The position numbers and the translations under genes are program-made. Positions 8,205 to 16,796 of a stretch of 64,000 bases of DNA are shown piece after piece. The stretch is taken from positions 1 to 64,000 of the forward strand of contig NZ_JBHKFI010000022.1 of the NCBI RefSeq assembly GCF_042263505.1. The letters are read 5' to 3'. Source of the DNA: Bacillus_BE sp042263505. Lineage in GTDB: Bacteria; Bacillota; Bacilli; Bacillales; Cytobacillaceae. Below the pieces are notes generated by a model, which made no database searches, was not told where the DNA came from, and saw only the letters and a list, made by a program, of their open reading frames with translations. How positions within the stretch are numbered: position 1 is the stretch's first letter; each line of letters begins with the position of its first letter.

Positions 8205-8481
8205 GGAAGTGAAAATCCAATCTAAGGAAATTGAGGCGGCATTATCTTATCTAAAAGAAAAGACAAACACGCTGCAAACCACTTTTCCGCATGATATTGG
8301 CGGCAGCAATTCGCTCGATACCGTTACTCGCTTGAACGAGTTGGGGATGTCGTTAGAACTGTTGCTCCTTCGTTATCAAGCTTTCCTCCTGAGAAATGAA
8401 GACGCAACTCGGGAGGCTGTGAAACAGCTAGAAGAAACCGATGAAACGATCTCCCAGCAATTTCTATGGAACTTAGAGTAG
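8197..8481 (+). CDS. LXG partner, DUF5344 (YwqI-like) protein
   Basis: The 94-residue helical protein starts MSKEVKIQSKEIEAALS after GAAAGGAGG. It belongs to the YwqI/DUF5344 type, the second small gene of Bacillus LXG operons, thought to act as a WXG100-like partner or targeting factor for the toxin. It overlaps the previous gene and is followed after 15 bases by the LXG gene. The paralogue at 11450-11734 differs at very few positions, evidence of recent duplication or gene conversion. Confidence 0.8.
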   Translation: MSKEVKIQSKEIEAALSYLKEKTNTLQTTFPHDIGGSNSLDTVTRLNELGMSLELLLLRYQAFLLRNEDATREAVKQLEETDETISQQFLWNLE

Positions 8482-8496
8482 AAGGGTGGAGGGAGA

Positions 8497-9981
8497 ATGA
8501 AAGTATTAGATGTTCATGGTTTTCAAGCAGGATTGGAGGAAATTCAACAAAATTTGCGAACGCTGAATGAGCAGGTTTTGGAACTCGAACAGGCGGTACA
8601 AAGGATAATTGGTTTGGAAGAAGCACTCAAAGGAAACGGGGGAGATTCCATTCGCCAATATTATCAACAAATCCATCAGACCTTTCTCATATTCTTCCAA
8701 TCCTTTATCGCAAATTATGATAAGATAATAGAAAAAATAGGATACACCCTACATACCTTAGAACCCGCAGAAAATGGCTGGATTCATGAGTCCTTTGTTG
8801 ATGAAAACGTTCAATTTGGGCTAAGGAAAATCCAATCTATTACAGAGTCGCTGACCCATGAAACGAATGACGTTATGGCAAGTGTAGAGGATCTCGTCTA
8901 TTTGCCCAGACTGAGGGATGAAGCTACACAATTTGGCATTCAACAAGCGAAAGATCAAGCAAAAAGGGCCATCGAACAACTTCATCTTTTTGATCAACAA
9001 GCAACGAGAAGCCTTGAACCCATCGAAAAAGATATCCAAAAGATGACGGTCTTTATTCAACAAGCGGAGGCGATTAGGGGTGATCAAGATATCCTGATCC
9101 ATTTTGAACCAGTGAAATTATTGGGTCAATCCGGATATTTAAGTTTGATGGGAGATTCATCCCCATTTACGGAGGAAGAGGAACAAAATTTAAGAGATTA
9201 TCTTATCGCACTTGAAAAAGGAGAAGTAGAGCCGAATTTAAAGGGAGAATATCCCGATGATTTTACCATGGAGAACAACATCTTCCCCTATCTTCCAGGA
9301 AAAGAAATAAATCTAGATCCTAAATTAAAAGCCATCTTAGCTCTTGGATTCGACATTATTGCTGGAGATGCCTTGACCATCATCAATCCTGATGCCTCCT
9401 TAAAGGATAAAGCCATTGCAGCGGCTATGATGCTTCCGCCGGCAAAGGGAGTAAAGGTATTGAGTAAGGTGAAGGATTTGGAGGAGTTGGTTAATGGGGT
9501 GGAGGATGTTGCTAAGTGTACGGGTAAAGAAACTTATCAACATCTAAAGGACTATAAGAATAATAAATATTTTACTCGGAGTGTAGAGTATAATGCAGGT
9601 AAAGATGGCACAGGATTAACTTATAAAGTATATCAAAGAGGAGATATTAATTGGGATATGGTCCGAACAAAAGGTGCTAAAAAAGGTCGCGGGTTAACAA
9701 ATGCTGAAGCATCTGCGAAATACGGACTTGCTCCTATTCTTGATGATGCAGGTAGTGTTGCAACATTGCATCATTCACAACAAAAAGGTCTTGGACCATT
9801 ATATGAAGCTTCAACAAGGTACCATAATATCAGTAACGCTAAAAGAGCTCCACTACATCCTTATAAAGGAAAGTTAAACCCATTTTATCCAATGGATGAG
9901 ACAACTAGAGGAGCATTTCAAAAAGTAGATTCTATTAATTATTGGAAAATACGAGGAGAAAAAGCTATAGGAGGAAAATAA
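8497..9981 (+). CDS. LXG polymorphic toxin with LHH-type nuclease tip
   Basis: The 494-residue protein has an N-terminal LXG domain (about 1-210, beginning MKVLDVHGFQAGLEEIQ), a linker, a pre-toxin segment (about 305-350, AGDALTIINPDASLKDKAIA) and a variable C-terminal toxin (about 365-494). The toxin contains TLHHSQQKGLGPLYE at 423-437; the Leu-His-His triad is the signature of the LHH branch of HNH/endonuclease VII nucleases. LXG proteins leave the cell by the type VII system and kill neighbours by contact. The DNase activity is inferred from the motif. No ATP-dependent secretion genes are in the window, so the core machinery must lie elsewhere. The immunity gene follows after one base. Confidence 0.85.
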   Translation: MKVLDVHGFQAGLEEIQQNLRTLNEQVLELEQAVQRIIGLEEALKGNGGDSIRQYYQQIHQTFLIFFQSFIANYDKIIEKIGYTLHTLEPAENGWIHESFVDENVQFGLRKIQSITESLTHETNDVMASVEDLVYLPRLRDEATQFGIQQAKDQAKRAIEQLHLFDQQATRSLEPIEKDIQKMTVFIQQAEAIRGDQDILIHFEPVKLLGQSGYLSLMGDSSPFTEEEEQNLRDYLIALEKGEVEPNLKGEYPDDFTMENNIFPYLPGKEINLDPKLKAILALGFDIIAGDALTIINPDASLKDKAIAAAMMLPPAKGVKVLSKVKDLEELVNGVEDVAKCTGKETYQHLKDYKNNKYFTRSVEYNAGKDGTGLTYKVYQRGDINWDMVRTKGAKKGRGLTNAEASAKYGLAPILDDAGSVATLHHSQQKGLGPLYEASTRYHNISNAKRAPLHPYKGKLNPFYPMDETTRGAFQKVDSINYWKIRGEKAIGGK

Positions 9982-9982
9982 T

Positions 9983-10411
9983 ATGAGTATTTTGCCTGAG
10001 AGACTAGATGAAGTTCTAGGAGAAGAAATATATAAACGTGAAGATAGCAATCTAGTACAGGATGCTTTAATAAGACTAGGTGTAAACGCATCAGATACTT
10101 TCCAAGAATTTTATATCCAGTATGCAGGACCTTTTTGGGAAGAGCATGTACCCTTTGAATTACTAGATATAGCAGATGGAGAAAATAATATTGAATCATA
10201 CACACTCATTTCTAGAAAAGAACATGGTTTTCAGAGGCAGTATCTGGTTTTAAGTGAAATGTCAGCAAATGCTGTATTAGTGCTGGATACTGTAACAGAT
10301 AAAGTTTATATAGTTAACTTTGAGGGTGGAGATGAACTGCTCTTAAAAGGAGAGTTAAAGGAAACTTGGTCATCATTTTTTGATTTCTTGAAGGCATATT
10401 TTAATTGTTAA
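9983..10411 (+). CDS. SUKH (SMI1/KNR4) family immunity protein
   Basis: The 142-residue acidic protein begins MSILPERLDEVLGEEIYK and shows the SUKH layout: an N-terminal helix, then ...FQEFYIQYAGPFWEEHV and several beta strands ending in WSSFFDFLKAYF. SUKH proteins are the commonest immunity proteins for nuclease toxins, acting in the cytoplasm by binding the toxin. Ribosome site GGAGGAAAATAAT precedes the ATG directly after the toxin stop, so it should be made together with the toxin. Confidence 0.85.
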   Translation: MSILPERLDEVLGEEIYKREDSNLVQDALIRLGVNASDTFQEFYIQYAGPFWEEHVPFELLDIADGENNIESYTLISRKEHGFQRQYLVLSEMSANAVLVLDTVTDKVYIVNFEGGDELLLKGELKETWSSFFDFLKAYFNC

Positions 10412-10445
10412 TTATGGTTCAATAAAAGATAAATCATAGATACTT

Positions 10446-10482
10446 AAAACCTTGATTGGTAATATGCCTTTCAAGGTTTTTT
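10446..10482 (+). terminator. terminator of the first LXG operon
   Basis: AAAACCTTGA pairs with TCAAGGTTTT and is followed by TTAA. Confidence 0.8.
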
Positions 10483-10596
10483 AACTTTAAGAACTATATG
10501 GTTAAAAACAATATTACTATTGAATCAAAGGCTCATGATGGTTAGCAAACCTACGAGATTGGTTGTAGTGATAATTAAATAACACAACCACACTAA

Positions 10597-10845
10597 CTAC
10601 TCGATTTATATTTTGCACACGAGAATGATAAAGCTTGTAATACTAATGGTAAAAACATTTTGGTAGAAGGAAATGTTTCTAAGCAAATAAATAAGCGAAT
10701 TAGTGATTTACCTGAACAAACTAAGCAATCTGTTATTATTGATGTTAAGGGGCAAAATGTCGCAAGGGATGTTTTAGGGGACATTAAACAAAAAATAAAT
10801 GAAAGAACAAATGGTGGAGTAGAACTAATTTTTAAAACGGATTAG
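10597..10845 (+). pseudogene. orphan C-terminal piece of a polymorphic toxin
   Basis: An open frame without a start encodes ...NILVEGNVSKQINKRISD and ends in SVIIDVKGQNVARDVLGDIK and VELIFKTD. The IDVxGQNV...ELIFK ending is a recurring C-terminus of contact-dependent toxins in Gram-positive and Gram-negative bacteria. No LXG domain precedes it; 10483-10596 holds only broken sequence with stops. It is therefore an orphan toxin tip, either displaced from an LXG gene by recombination or left after deletion. The exact toxin family is not assigned. Confidence 0.5.
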
Positions 10846-10875
10846 AGGTGAAATTTAGATGGAGGTAGGAATATT

Positions 10876-10973
10876 AGAAGAAGCAGGGGGACGTTTCTCT
10901 GCTTCTTCTTTACATGAAAGGAGGCATGGAGCTGTCACTTAGCTTCATTGCCCCTATGCTTCTTGTAAATATT
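10876..10973. repeat. GAAGCAGGGGACGTTTCTCTGCTTC repeat
   Basis: Both arms are present (GAAGCAGGGGGACGTTTC and a degenerate CTTCATTGCCCC), together able to fold into a long hairpin. 10974-11134 holds no gene, only the leader of the second LXG operon. Confidence 0.6.
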
Positions 10974-11070
10974 CATTATTCAATTAAAATTGTATAAATA
11001 GCAAATTATACTATTCTGTTAAATTAATTAACATGCACTACCGATAAACGGTAGGAGCAAGAGACTTAAA

Positions 11071-11080
11071 CAAACGTTTG
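11071..11080. repeat. CAAACGTTTG palindrome, copy 4
   Basis: Upstream of the second LXG operon. The sequence from here to 11133 matches 2503-2575. Confidence 0.7.
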
Positions 11081-11134
11081 ATTGAGATCCAATGTCCATA
11101 AATAAATGGTTTTTCAGTCAAAATTATAAAGGAA

Positions 11135-11457
11135 ACAAGAGGAATTAAGGTGCCTTCATATATGTAGGTCCTCCCTTCAGGAATAAGATCTTGTCAAACG
11201 AGCCGTTATGTCTCGAGCCGAAGCTGAGTACATACACATGGCACGGGAATCTTGCTAAGAAATTTGATCTGATTCGAGAGGAGGAGATTCTCCCCAATTA
11301 TCAAAATCTTGAAAACAATCAAATGAACCAAGCATTTAGTGTGCTAAGTAACAAAATTCAAGACGTTCAAAATGAAATTGCTGCTCTTGAAGTAGCGATT
11401 CAAAATGAAATGGCCCGGATGAGAGTCGAGAGTGAAAGGAGGCAAAATCATGAGTAA
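11135..11457 (+). pseudogene. 5'-truncated DUF5082 (YwqH-like) gene
   Basis: The sequence from 11135 on matches the first LXG operon from codon 12 of its DUF5082 gene, but the true start is missing: leader sequence (as at 2575) is joined directly to the middle of the gene. A stop and small indels lie between 11140 and 11190. From 11191 the frame is open and nearly identical to the intact copy. A functional protein is unlikely. Confidence 0.75.
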
Positions 11458-11734
11458 GGAAGTGAAAATCCAATCCAAGGAAATTGAGGCGGCTTTATCT
11501 CATCTAAAAGAAAAGACAAACACGCTGCAAACCACTTTTCCGCATGATATTGGCGGCAGCAATTCGCTTGATACCGTTACTCGCTTGAACGAGTTGGGGA
11601 CGTCGTTAGAACTGTTGCTCCTTCGTTATCAGGCTTTCCTCCTGAGAAATGAAGACGCAACTCGGGAGGCTGTGAAACAGCTAGAAGAAACCGATGAAAC
11701 GATCTCCCAGCAATTTCTATGGAACTTAGAGTAG
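11450..11734 (+). CDS. LXG partner, DUF5344 (YwqI-like) protein, second copy
   Basis: The 94-residue protein is nearly identical to the product of 8197-8481; I count two substitutions (SYLKEK to SHLKEK and LGMSLE to LGTSLE). The ribosome site GAAAGGAGG and the overlap with the preceding (here broken) gene are kept. The reading frame is intact although both neighbours are decayed, so it may be a bystander of a dying cassette. Confidence 0.75.
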   Translation: MSKEVKIQSKEIEAALSHLKEKTNTLQTTFPHDIGGSNSLDTVTRLNELGTSLELLLLRYQAFLLRNEDATREAVKQLEETDETISQQFLWNLE

Positions 11735-11749
11735 AAGGGTGGAGGGAGA

Positions 11750-13232
11750 ATGAAAGTATTAGATGTTTATGGTTTTCAAGCAGGATTGGAGGAAATTCAA
11801 CAAAATTTGCGAACGCTGAATGAGCAGGTTTTGGAACTCGAACAGGCGGTACAAAGGATAATTGGTTTGGAAGAAGCACTCAAAGGAAACGGGGGAGATT
11901 CCATTCGCCAATATTATCAACAAATCCATCAAACTTTTCTCATATTCTTCCAATCCTTTATCGCAAATTATGATAAGATAATAGAAAAAATAGGATACAA
12001 CCTACATACCTTCGAACTCGCAAAAAATGGCTGGATTCATGAGTCCTTCGTTGATGAAAACGTTCAATTTGGGCTAAGGAAAATCCAATCTATCTCAGAA
12101 TCGCTGACTCATGAAACGAATGACGTTATGGCAAGTGTAGAAGATTTAGTCCCCTTACCCAGACTAAAAGATGAGGCTACACAATTTGGCATTCAACAAG
12201 CGAAAGATCAAGCAAAAAGGGCCATCGAACAACTCCATCTTTTTGACCAACAAGCAACGAAAAGCCTTGAACCCATCGAAAAAGATATCCAAAAGATGAC
12301 GGTCTTTATTCAACAAGCGGAGGCAATGTTTAGGGGTGACCAAGATATCCTGATCCATTTTGAACCAGTGAAATTATTGGGTCAATCCGGATATTTAAGT
12401 TTGATGGGAGATTCATCCCCATTTACGGAGGAAGAGGAACAAAATTTAAGAGATTATCTTATCGCACTTGAAAAAGGAGAAGTAGAGCCGAATTTAAAGG
12501 GAGAATATCCCGATGATTTTACCATGGAGAACAACATCTTCCCTAATCTTCCAGGAAAAGATATTCATCTGGATCCTAAATTAAAAGCCATCTTAGCTTT
12601 TGGATGGGACATTAGCTGGAGATGCATTGACCCTTATCAATCCTGATTCCTCCTTAAAAGATAAAGCCATAGCAGCGGCTATGATGCTTCCTCCGGCAAA
12701 GGGAGTAAAGGTTTTGAGTAAGGTGAAGGATTTGGAGAAGTTGGTTGAGGGGGGGTGGGGATGTTTCAAAAGGGTTAGATGTTAATAAATTAAAAGACAT
12801 ATCTAAATTATCTGTTGAAGACATTCCAACTGCTATAAGTGGGAAATTTAATGAATTTTTCAATTCTCTTTCAAGTAATGAGTTGGATGAATTATGGAAG
12901 GATAAAAAGATTAGAAAGAAAATTGAACGACAGCTTAGAGAACCTGGTGGATTGCATGAATGGCATTTAGTATCAAGAGCTCCACAATTTAAGTTTTGGG
13001 GTATCAATGCTGAAAAAATTAAAGATTTAAGAACTTCAATTTCTGATGTAAATTTATAAATCCTAAAGGTGTTCATGGGGGATTAGGTTCTACTAAAGCA
13101 CACAATGAATTATTGGAAATTATTGATACATCAAGTGACTATAACACATTTATTAGAAGACTTAACAATTGGGCTCTCTATAGACTAGAGGGGGGTATTT
13201 CATCATTACCAGAAGAATTAAGATTAAAATAG
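11750..13232 (+). pseudogene. second LXG toxin gene, broken by three frameshifts
   Basis: Residues 1-290 are almost identical to the intact LXG protein at 8497. Frames then break near 12605 (two bases lost relative to the intact copy), near 12748-12756 (G-tract, TTGAGGGGGGGTGGGG), and near 13055 (after DVNL). Piecing the frames together gives a different toxin tip: PGGLHEWHLVSRAPQFKFWG, then GVHGGLGSTKAHNELLEIID and NWALYRLEGG, ending at 13232. I have the impression that this tip, with conserved His and Asn, recurs in Bacillus toxins, but I cannot name the fold with certainty. The paired immunity gene is intact. Shared 5' part with different tips shows cassette swapping. Confidence 0.85.
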
Positions 13233-13245
13233 GAGGGTGTCATTT

Positions 13246-13620
13246 ATGGAAGAACAAGGAATGGTTTCAATATGGTTAGGTAATATTAAAACACAAAACC
13301 AATTAGAGAAATACGTTAATTTAACATATGATGAAGAAGGTGAATCAGTACCTTCTAAATTTTATGGAGATTTTAATATAGATATGGATGAAATAGATGA
13401 GGATTTTATTGAAAAAGTAGTAATAGAAGAAAAGAGTGATAATATTTCCGTTTTATTAGAGGGCTGTTCATATGAGGAGATTATATTACCTAAAGTGAAA
13501 GAATATGTTGCTTTAAATAAGTTGTATAACGCAGTTATTTTGATTTACAACTTTGAGTATCAGAACCTAGTTAACTCTTTTGGGGATTTTGATTATATTA
13601 CTTCCACTAATTACCAGTAA
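13246..13620 (+). CDS. Imm22-family immunity protein
   Basis: The 124-residue protein begins MEEQGMVSIWLGNIKTQ and contains VPSKFYGDFNIDMDEIDEDFIE, the pattern of the immunity 22 family: short, acidic, cytoplasmic. The ATG at 13246 sits eight bases after AGGAGGG; a GTG at 13237 overlaps that site and is rejected. Its toxin partner just upstream is frameshifted, so it is now an orphan immunity gene, possibly kept for protection against siblings that still make the toxin. Confidence 0.8.
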   Translation: MEEQGMVSIWLGNIKTQNQLEKYVNLTYDEEGESVPSKFYGDFNIDMDEIDEDFIEKVVIEEKSDNISVLLEGCSYEEIILPKVKEYVALNKLYNAVILIYNFEYQNLVNSFGDFDYITSTNYQ

Positions 13621-13965
13621 TAGTAATCTTTAGAGGAGAAGAAACATGGGGCCTTTCTCTGCTTTTTATCTGGAAGGAACAAAGGAACTTGCCTCAAGCT
13701 TGCATTTTTGATATTAATCTCTGTAGCGGCTCTATTATTTGCTCTACCTACCCTTTTTGATTATAGTTTAAATAAAAAATGATTTAATACTATTAGGTTA
13801 TTTATATTCAAAATTTAAGAGAGTGAAAGCATCATCATTGTTGTTGCTTTCGCTCTCTTTATTTTTTAAACAAACGTTTGATTGAATTCCCCTAGACAAG
13901 AAGCAGGGGGATGTATCTCTTTTTCCTTTTATTTGGAAGGAAGTGAACCGTCCCCTAGCTTCTTC
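13621..13965. repeat. intergenic repeat block flanking LXG units, copy 3
   Basis: It contains a degenerate GAAGAAACATGGGGCCTTTCTCTGC repeat, the CTCTGTAGCGGC segment, the AAGAGAGTG (13817-13825) / CGCTCTCTT (13851-13859) terminator, the palindrome, and a GAAGCAGGGGGATGT / CCGTCCCCTAGCTTC hairpin repeat (13898-13965). No gene. Confidence 0.75.
13871..13880. repeat. CAAACGTTTG palindrome, copy 5
   Basis: Behind the third terminator copy, at the right edge of the LXG island; no LXG gene follows. Confidence 0.75.
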
Positions 13966-14004
13966 CCCGTTACGAATCGAAATAAGGTTTACCAAAGGAT
14001 AAGA

Positions 14005-14376
14005 TTACTTTGGACGTTCATTTAAAATATTCTCTTCCAAAACTGTAAATTTATCGCCATATACTTTCGTAATATGCTTTTCTCCCCAAGCACATAAAGA
14101 ATTTAAAATACTTTTCAAACTCCATCCATATTCACTGAGCTCATATTCCACTTTTGGGGGAATTTCATTATAAACAATCCGGTTAATAATTCCATCTTGT
14201 TCTAACTCACGTAATTGTTGAGTTAACATTTTCTGTGTGATGGCAGGCATAAGGCGTTTTAGTTCACTTGTTCGCTTTTTACCATGGGTTAGATGACAAA
14301 GGATTACACACTTCCATTTCCCACCTATGACTTCGAGTGTCGATTCAACCGAAATATTATACTTTTTGGCAGACAT
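14005..14376 (-). CDS. HxlR-family transcriptional regulator
   Basis: The 123-residue protein has the HxlR winged helix: VIGGKWKCVILCHLTHGKKRTSELKR, then MLTQQLRELEQDGIINR as recognition region. Cys27 and Cys31 in KWKCVILC could act as redox or electrophile sensors as in some HxlR proteins. It is divergent from the MFS gene, and the shared 195-bp gap contains a perfect inverted repeat, so it probably controls the transporter cluster and itself. Ribosome site AAGGAGC precedes the ATG. Confidence 0.88.
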   Translation of the reverse strand: MSAKKYNISVESTLEVIGGKWKCVILCHLTHGKKRTSELKRLMPAITQKMLTQQLRELEQDGIINRIVYNEIPPKVEYELSEYGWSLKSILNSLCAWGEKHITKVYGDKFTVLEENILNERPK

Positions 14377-14400
14377 ATTTATGCTCCTTACTCAATATTT

Positions 14401-14458
14401 ATAGGTACTAAAAAGTACCTATATAACTTTAGAGTGCTTATATAACTTTAAAGTGCGT
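14401..14458. promoter_or_regulatory. probable HxlR operator region
   Basis: A perfect inverted repeat ATAGGTACT-AAAA-AGTACCTAT (14401-14422) is followed by two nearly identical 19-base direct repeats (TATATAACTTTAGAGTGCT-type, about 14421-14458). It lies in the divergent gap between the regulator and the transporter. Confidence 0.6.
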
Positions 14459-14571
14459 ACTTACTTTTATAAAACGCACTCCTTATAATACATCTTGCGG
14501 ACATTTTCTACCAGACTTTTTGCAGTTCATGTCCTAGAAAAATTTCACATCACTAGAAAGGAGGAAGGACC

Positions 14572-15795
14572 ATGGAAAATAAAAAAAGTACATGGGCACT
14601 TTTAGCTTTAGCAGTAAGCGCATTTGCAATTGGAACCACAGAATTTATAAGTGTTGGTTTATTACCCCTCATTGCAAATGACATGCATATTTCCGTTACA
14701 ACAGCCGGGTTAACAGTCTCCTTCTATGCATTAGGGGTAACTTTTGGAGCACCCATTCTGACCCCGTTAACATCAAGCCTATCACGAAAAGGTTTGCTGC
14801 TTTGGATTATGGTCGTCTTTATTGTTGGAAATAGTATCGCGGCGAGTGCGACGAGTTTCGCTGTGTTGATTGTTGCACGTGTAATTACAGCTTTATCACA
14901 TGGAGTATTTATGTCTGTGGGTTCAACCATTGCTGCTGATCTAGTACCTGAAAATCGTAGAGCTAGTGCCATTTCCATTATGTTTTCAGGACTAACGATA
15001 GCTATCGTGACTGGCGTACCTTTTGGTACTTTTATTGGTCAACAATTTGGATGGAGGGAAGCCTTCATTGCAATTGTCATTATTGGAATCATTGCATTTA
15101 TCGCAAATTGTATATTGGTTCCATCTAATCTGCCAAAAGGTACTCGTACATCATTGCGCATGCAATTTAAACCCATTACCAATGGTCGTTTACTACTTGT
15201 TTTTATGATTACAGCACTAGGTTATGGAGGTACATTTGTTGTTTTTACGTATTTATCTCCTCTACTTCAGCAAATTACTCATATTAAAGAAGGTACTATT
15301 GCCATTATTTTACTTGTGTATGGGGCCGCTATAGCAATCGGTAATATCATTGGTGGAAAGGTATCGAATAAGAAACCTATTGTTGCATTATTTTATATGT
15401 TTATCGTACAAGCCATTGTGCTCTTGATCTTAACCTTTACAGCTCCGTTTAAGGTTGCCGCATTAGTTACGATCTTGCTTATGGGACTATTCCATTTCAT
15501 GAACGTACCGGGTCTCCAAGTCTATGTCGTTATGTTGGCGGAACGATTTGTTCCGGAGGCAGTGGATGTGGCATCAGCGATCAATATTGCAGCTTTTAAC
15601 GCGGGAATTACACTGGGATCATACCTTGGGGGTGTGATCACTGACTCCATTGGACTTATTAATACGGCTTGGATAGGTGCATTAATGGTTCTTGGGGCTG
15701 TGATGCTTACTAGTTGGAGTATGGCTTTAGAGAAAAAAGAGCAAAATACTGAATATGTCAATGGGGTGAAATATTATGAGTGCACCGAGCATTGA
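14572..15795 (+). CDS. MFS efflux transporter (DHA1, AraJ/YdhP-like)
   Basis: The 407-residue protein has about 12 membrane helices and begins with the typical ...FAIGTTEFISVGLLPLI motif of the AraJ/YdhP/PbuE group. The loop 2-3 region (LSRKGLLLWIM) is a modified MFS signature. It is likely a proton-driven exporter of small molecules such as nucleosides, sugars or drugs; the substrate cannot be read from sequence. Strong ribosome site GAAAGGAGGAAGG. It overlaps the next gene by 20 bases, so the UPF0303 protein is co-translated. Confidence 0.85.
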   Translation: MENKKSTWALLALAVSAFAIGTTEFISVGLLPLIANDMHISVTTAGLTVSFYALGVTFGAPILTPLTSSLSRKGLLLWIMVVFIVGNSIAASATSFAVLIVARVITALSHGVFMSVGSTIAADLVPENRRASAISIMFSGLTIAIVTGVPFGTFIGQQFGWREAFIAIVIIGIIAFIANCILVPSNLPKGTRTSLRMQFKPITNGRLLLVFMITALGYGGTFVVFTYLSPLLQQITHIKEGTIAIILLVYGAAIAIGNIIGGKVSNKKPIVALFYMFIVQAIVLLILTFTAPFKVAALVTILLMGLFHFMNVPGLQVYVVMLAERFVPEAVDVASAINIAAFNAGITLGSYLGGVITDSIGLINTAWIGALMVLGAVMLTSWSMALEKKEQNTEYVNGVKYYECTEH

Positions 15796-16258
15796 TAAAA
15801 TAAGAAAAAGAATTTTAATAGAGGAGGAAACACTTCAATTCTCCTCTTTTACGAATGAAGATGCCTTTCAATTAGGTTTATTAATCGTTGAAACAGCAAA
15901 GCAAGAGGGAAAATCGATTGCTGTTGATATAACAAAAAATGGTGTGCAATTATTTCATTTCAAGATGACAGGGACGACTGAGGAAAATACCAAATGGATT
16001 GAGCGGAAAAAACGGGTCGTTTCTTTGCATAATCATAGCTCTTATTATATGCAGATACAAAGTGAGTTAAGTGGAATCCCACATCATGAAGCATACCGTT
16101 TAGATGCCTCGGAATATGCTGCGTTTGGTGGAGCATTTCCCATTCAAATAAAAAACGTAGGGGCTATTGGGATGATAACAGTATCAGGATTAACCCCTGA
16201 AAAAGATCATGAATTGGTGATTAGAGCAGTTAAAAATTATTTAAATAATCAGTTTTAG
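15776..16258 (+). CDS. UPF0303 / HbpS-GlcG fold protein
   Basis: The 160-residue protein has the alpha/beta layout of the heme-degrading-domain/UPF0303 family (yeast YBR137W-like, relatives of GlcG and HbpS): ALxxG-like N-terminal helix (EDAFQLGLLIVETAKQ), SIAVDITKNGVQLFHF strand pair, and GGAFPIQIKNVGAIGMITVSGL near the end. A small-molecule or cofactor-binding role is known for relatives, but the activity here is not known. It is coupled to the MFS gene and probably shares the HxlR control. Confidence 0.75.
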   Translation: MSAPSIDKIRKRILIEEETLQFSSFTNEDAFQLGLLIVETAKQEGKSIAVDITKNGVQLFHFKMTGTTEENTKWIERKKRVVSLHNHSSYYMQIQSELSGIPHHEAYRLDASEYAAFGGAFPIQIKNVGAIGMITVSGLTPEKDHELVIRAVKNYLNNQF

Positions 16259-16269
16259 AGGAGGATACT

Positions 16270-16743
16270 AGGCCATTAATTAAGCTAAATACTTGGCCAA
16301 CCATGTCAACAGAAGAAAAAAAGGAATTCATTTATACTGTAACTGAACTTACAACAAAATTATTAAAGATTGTCCCTGATAAAATTCAAGTATTGATAAA
16401 TGAACTTGAGAAAGAAAACTGGGGAAAAGCTGGGGCTATAGCAATCGATGCTGCCTTTGCTGAGAAGAGTAGGGTGGTCAATTGGGATACAAAAGAGTCT
16501 TATCATACTCCGGATAGTAACATTGATGGAATGGCTATCATCACGATTGATATATGGAATACATTTGATCAAGATACAAAGGATAAGTGGGTAAACCAGC
16601 TGACACAAATAACATCTAAATATACTCATGCACCTTTGGATAAAGTCCTTATCCTTATTCGTGAAATGATTCCAGGAAACTGGGGACAAAGTGGTGTAAC
16701 GGGAGCCGATAAAGACTTCCTTTCAAAAAGCCGGAAATTTTAA
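16270..16743 (+). pseudogene. two-domain tautomerase (4-OT superfamily), start codon lost
   Basis: The frame reads PLIKLNTWPTMSTEEKKEF from 16273. A ribosome site AGAGGAGG lies correctly upstream, but the codon where ATG is expected (16270-16272) is AGG. Tautomerases use the N-terminal Pro exposed after Met removal as catalytic base. Initiation at the next in-frame ATG (16303) would give 146 residues lacking Pro1 and the first strand, and has no ribosome site. The second half (DGMAIITIDIW... and PGNWGQSG) is the second 4-OT-like repeat. Either the gene is inactive or initiation is unusual. Confidence 0.65.
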
Positions 16744-16796
16744 GAACACACGCATTCGAATGAAAATTCAAATCGATAATAATGGAGGTAATTTTA

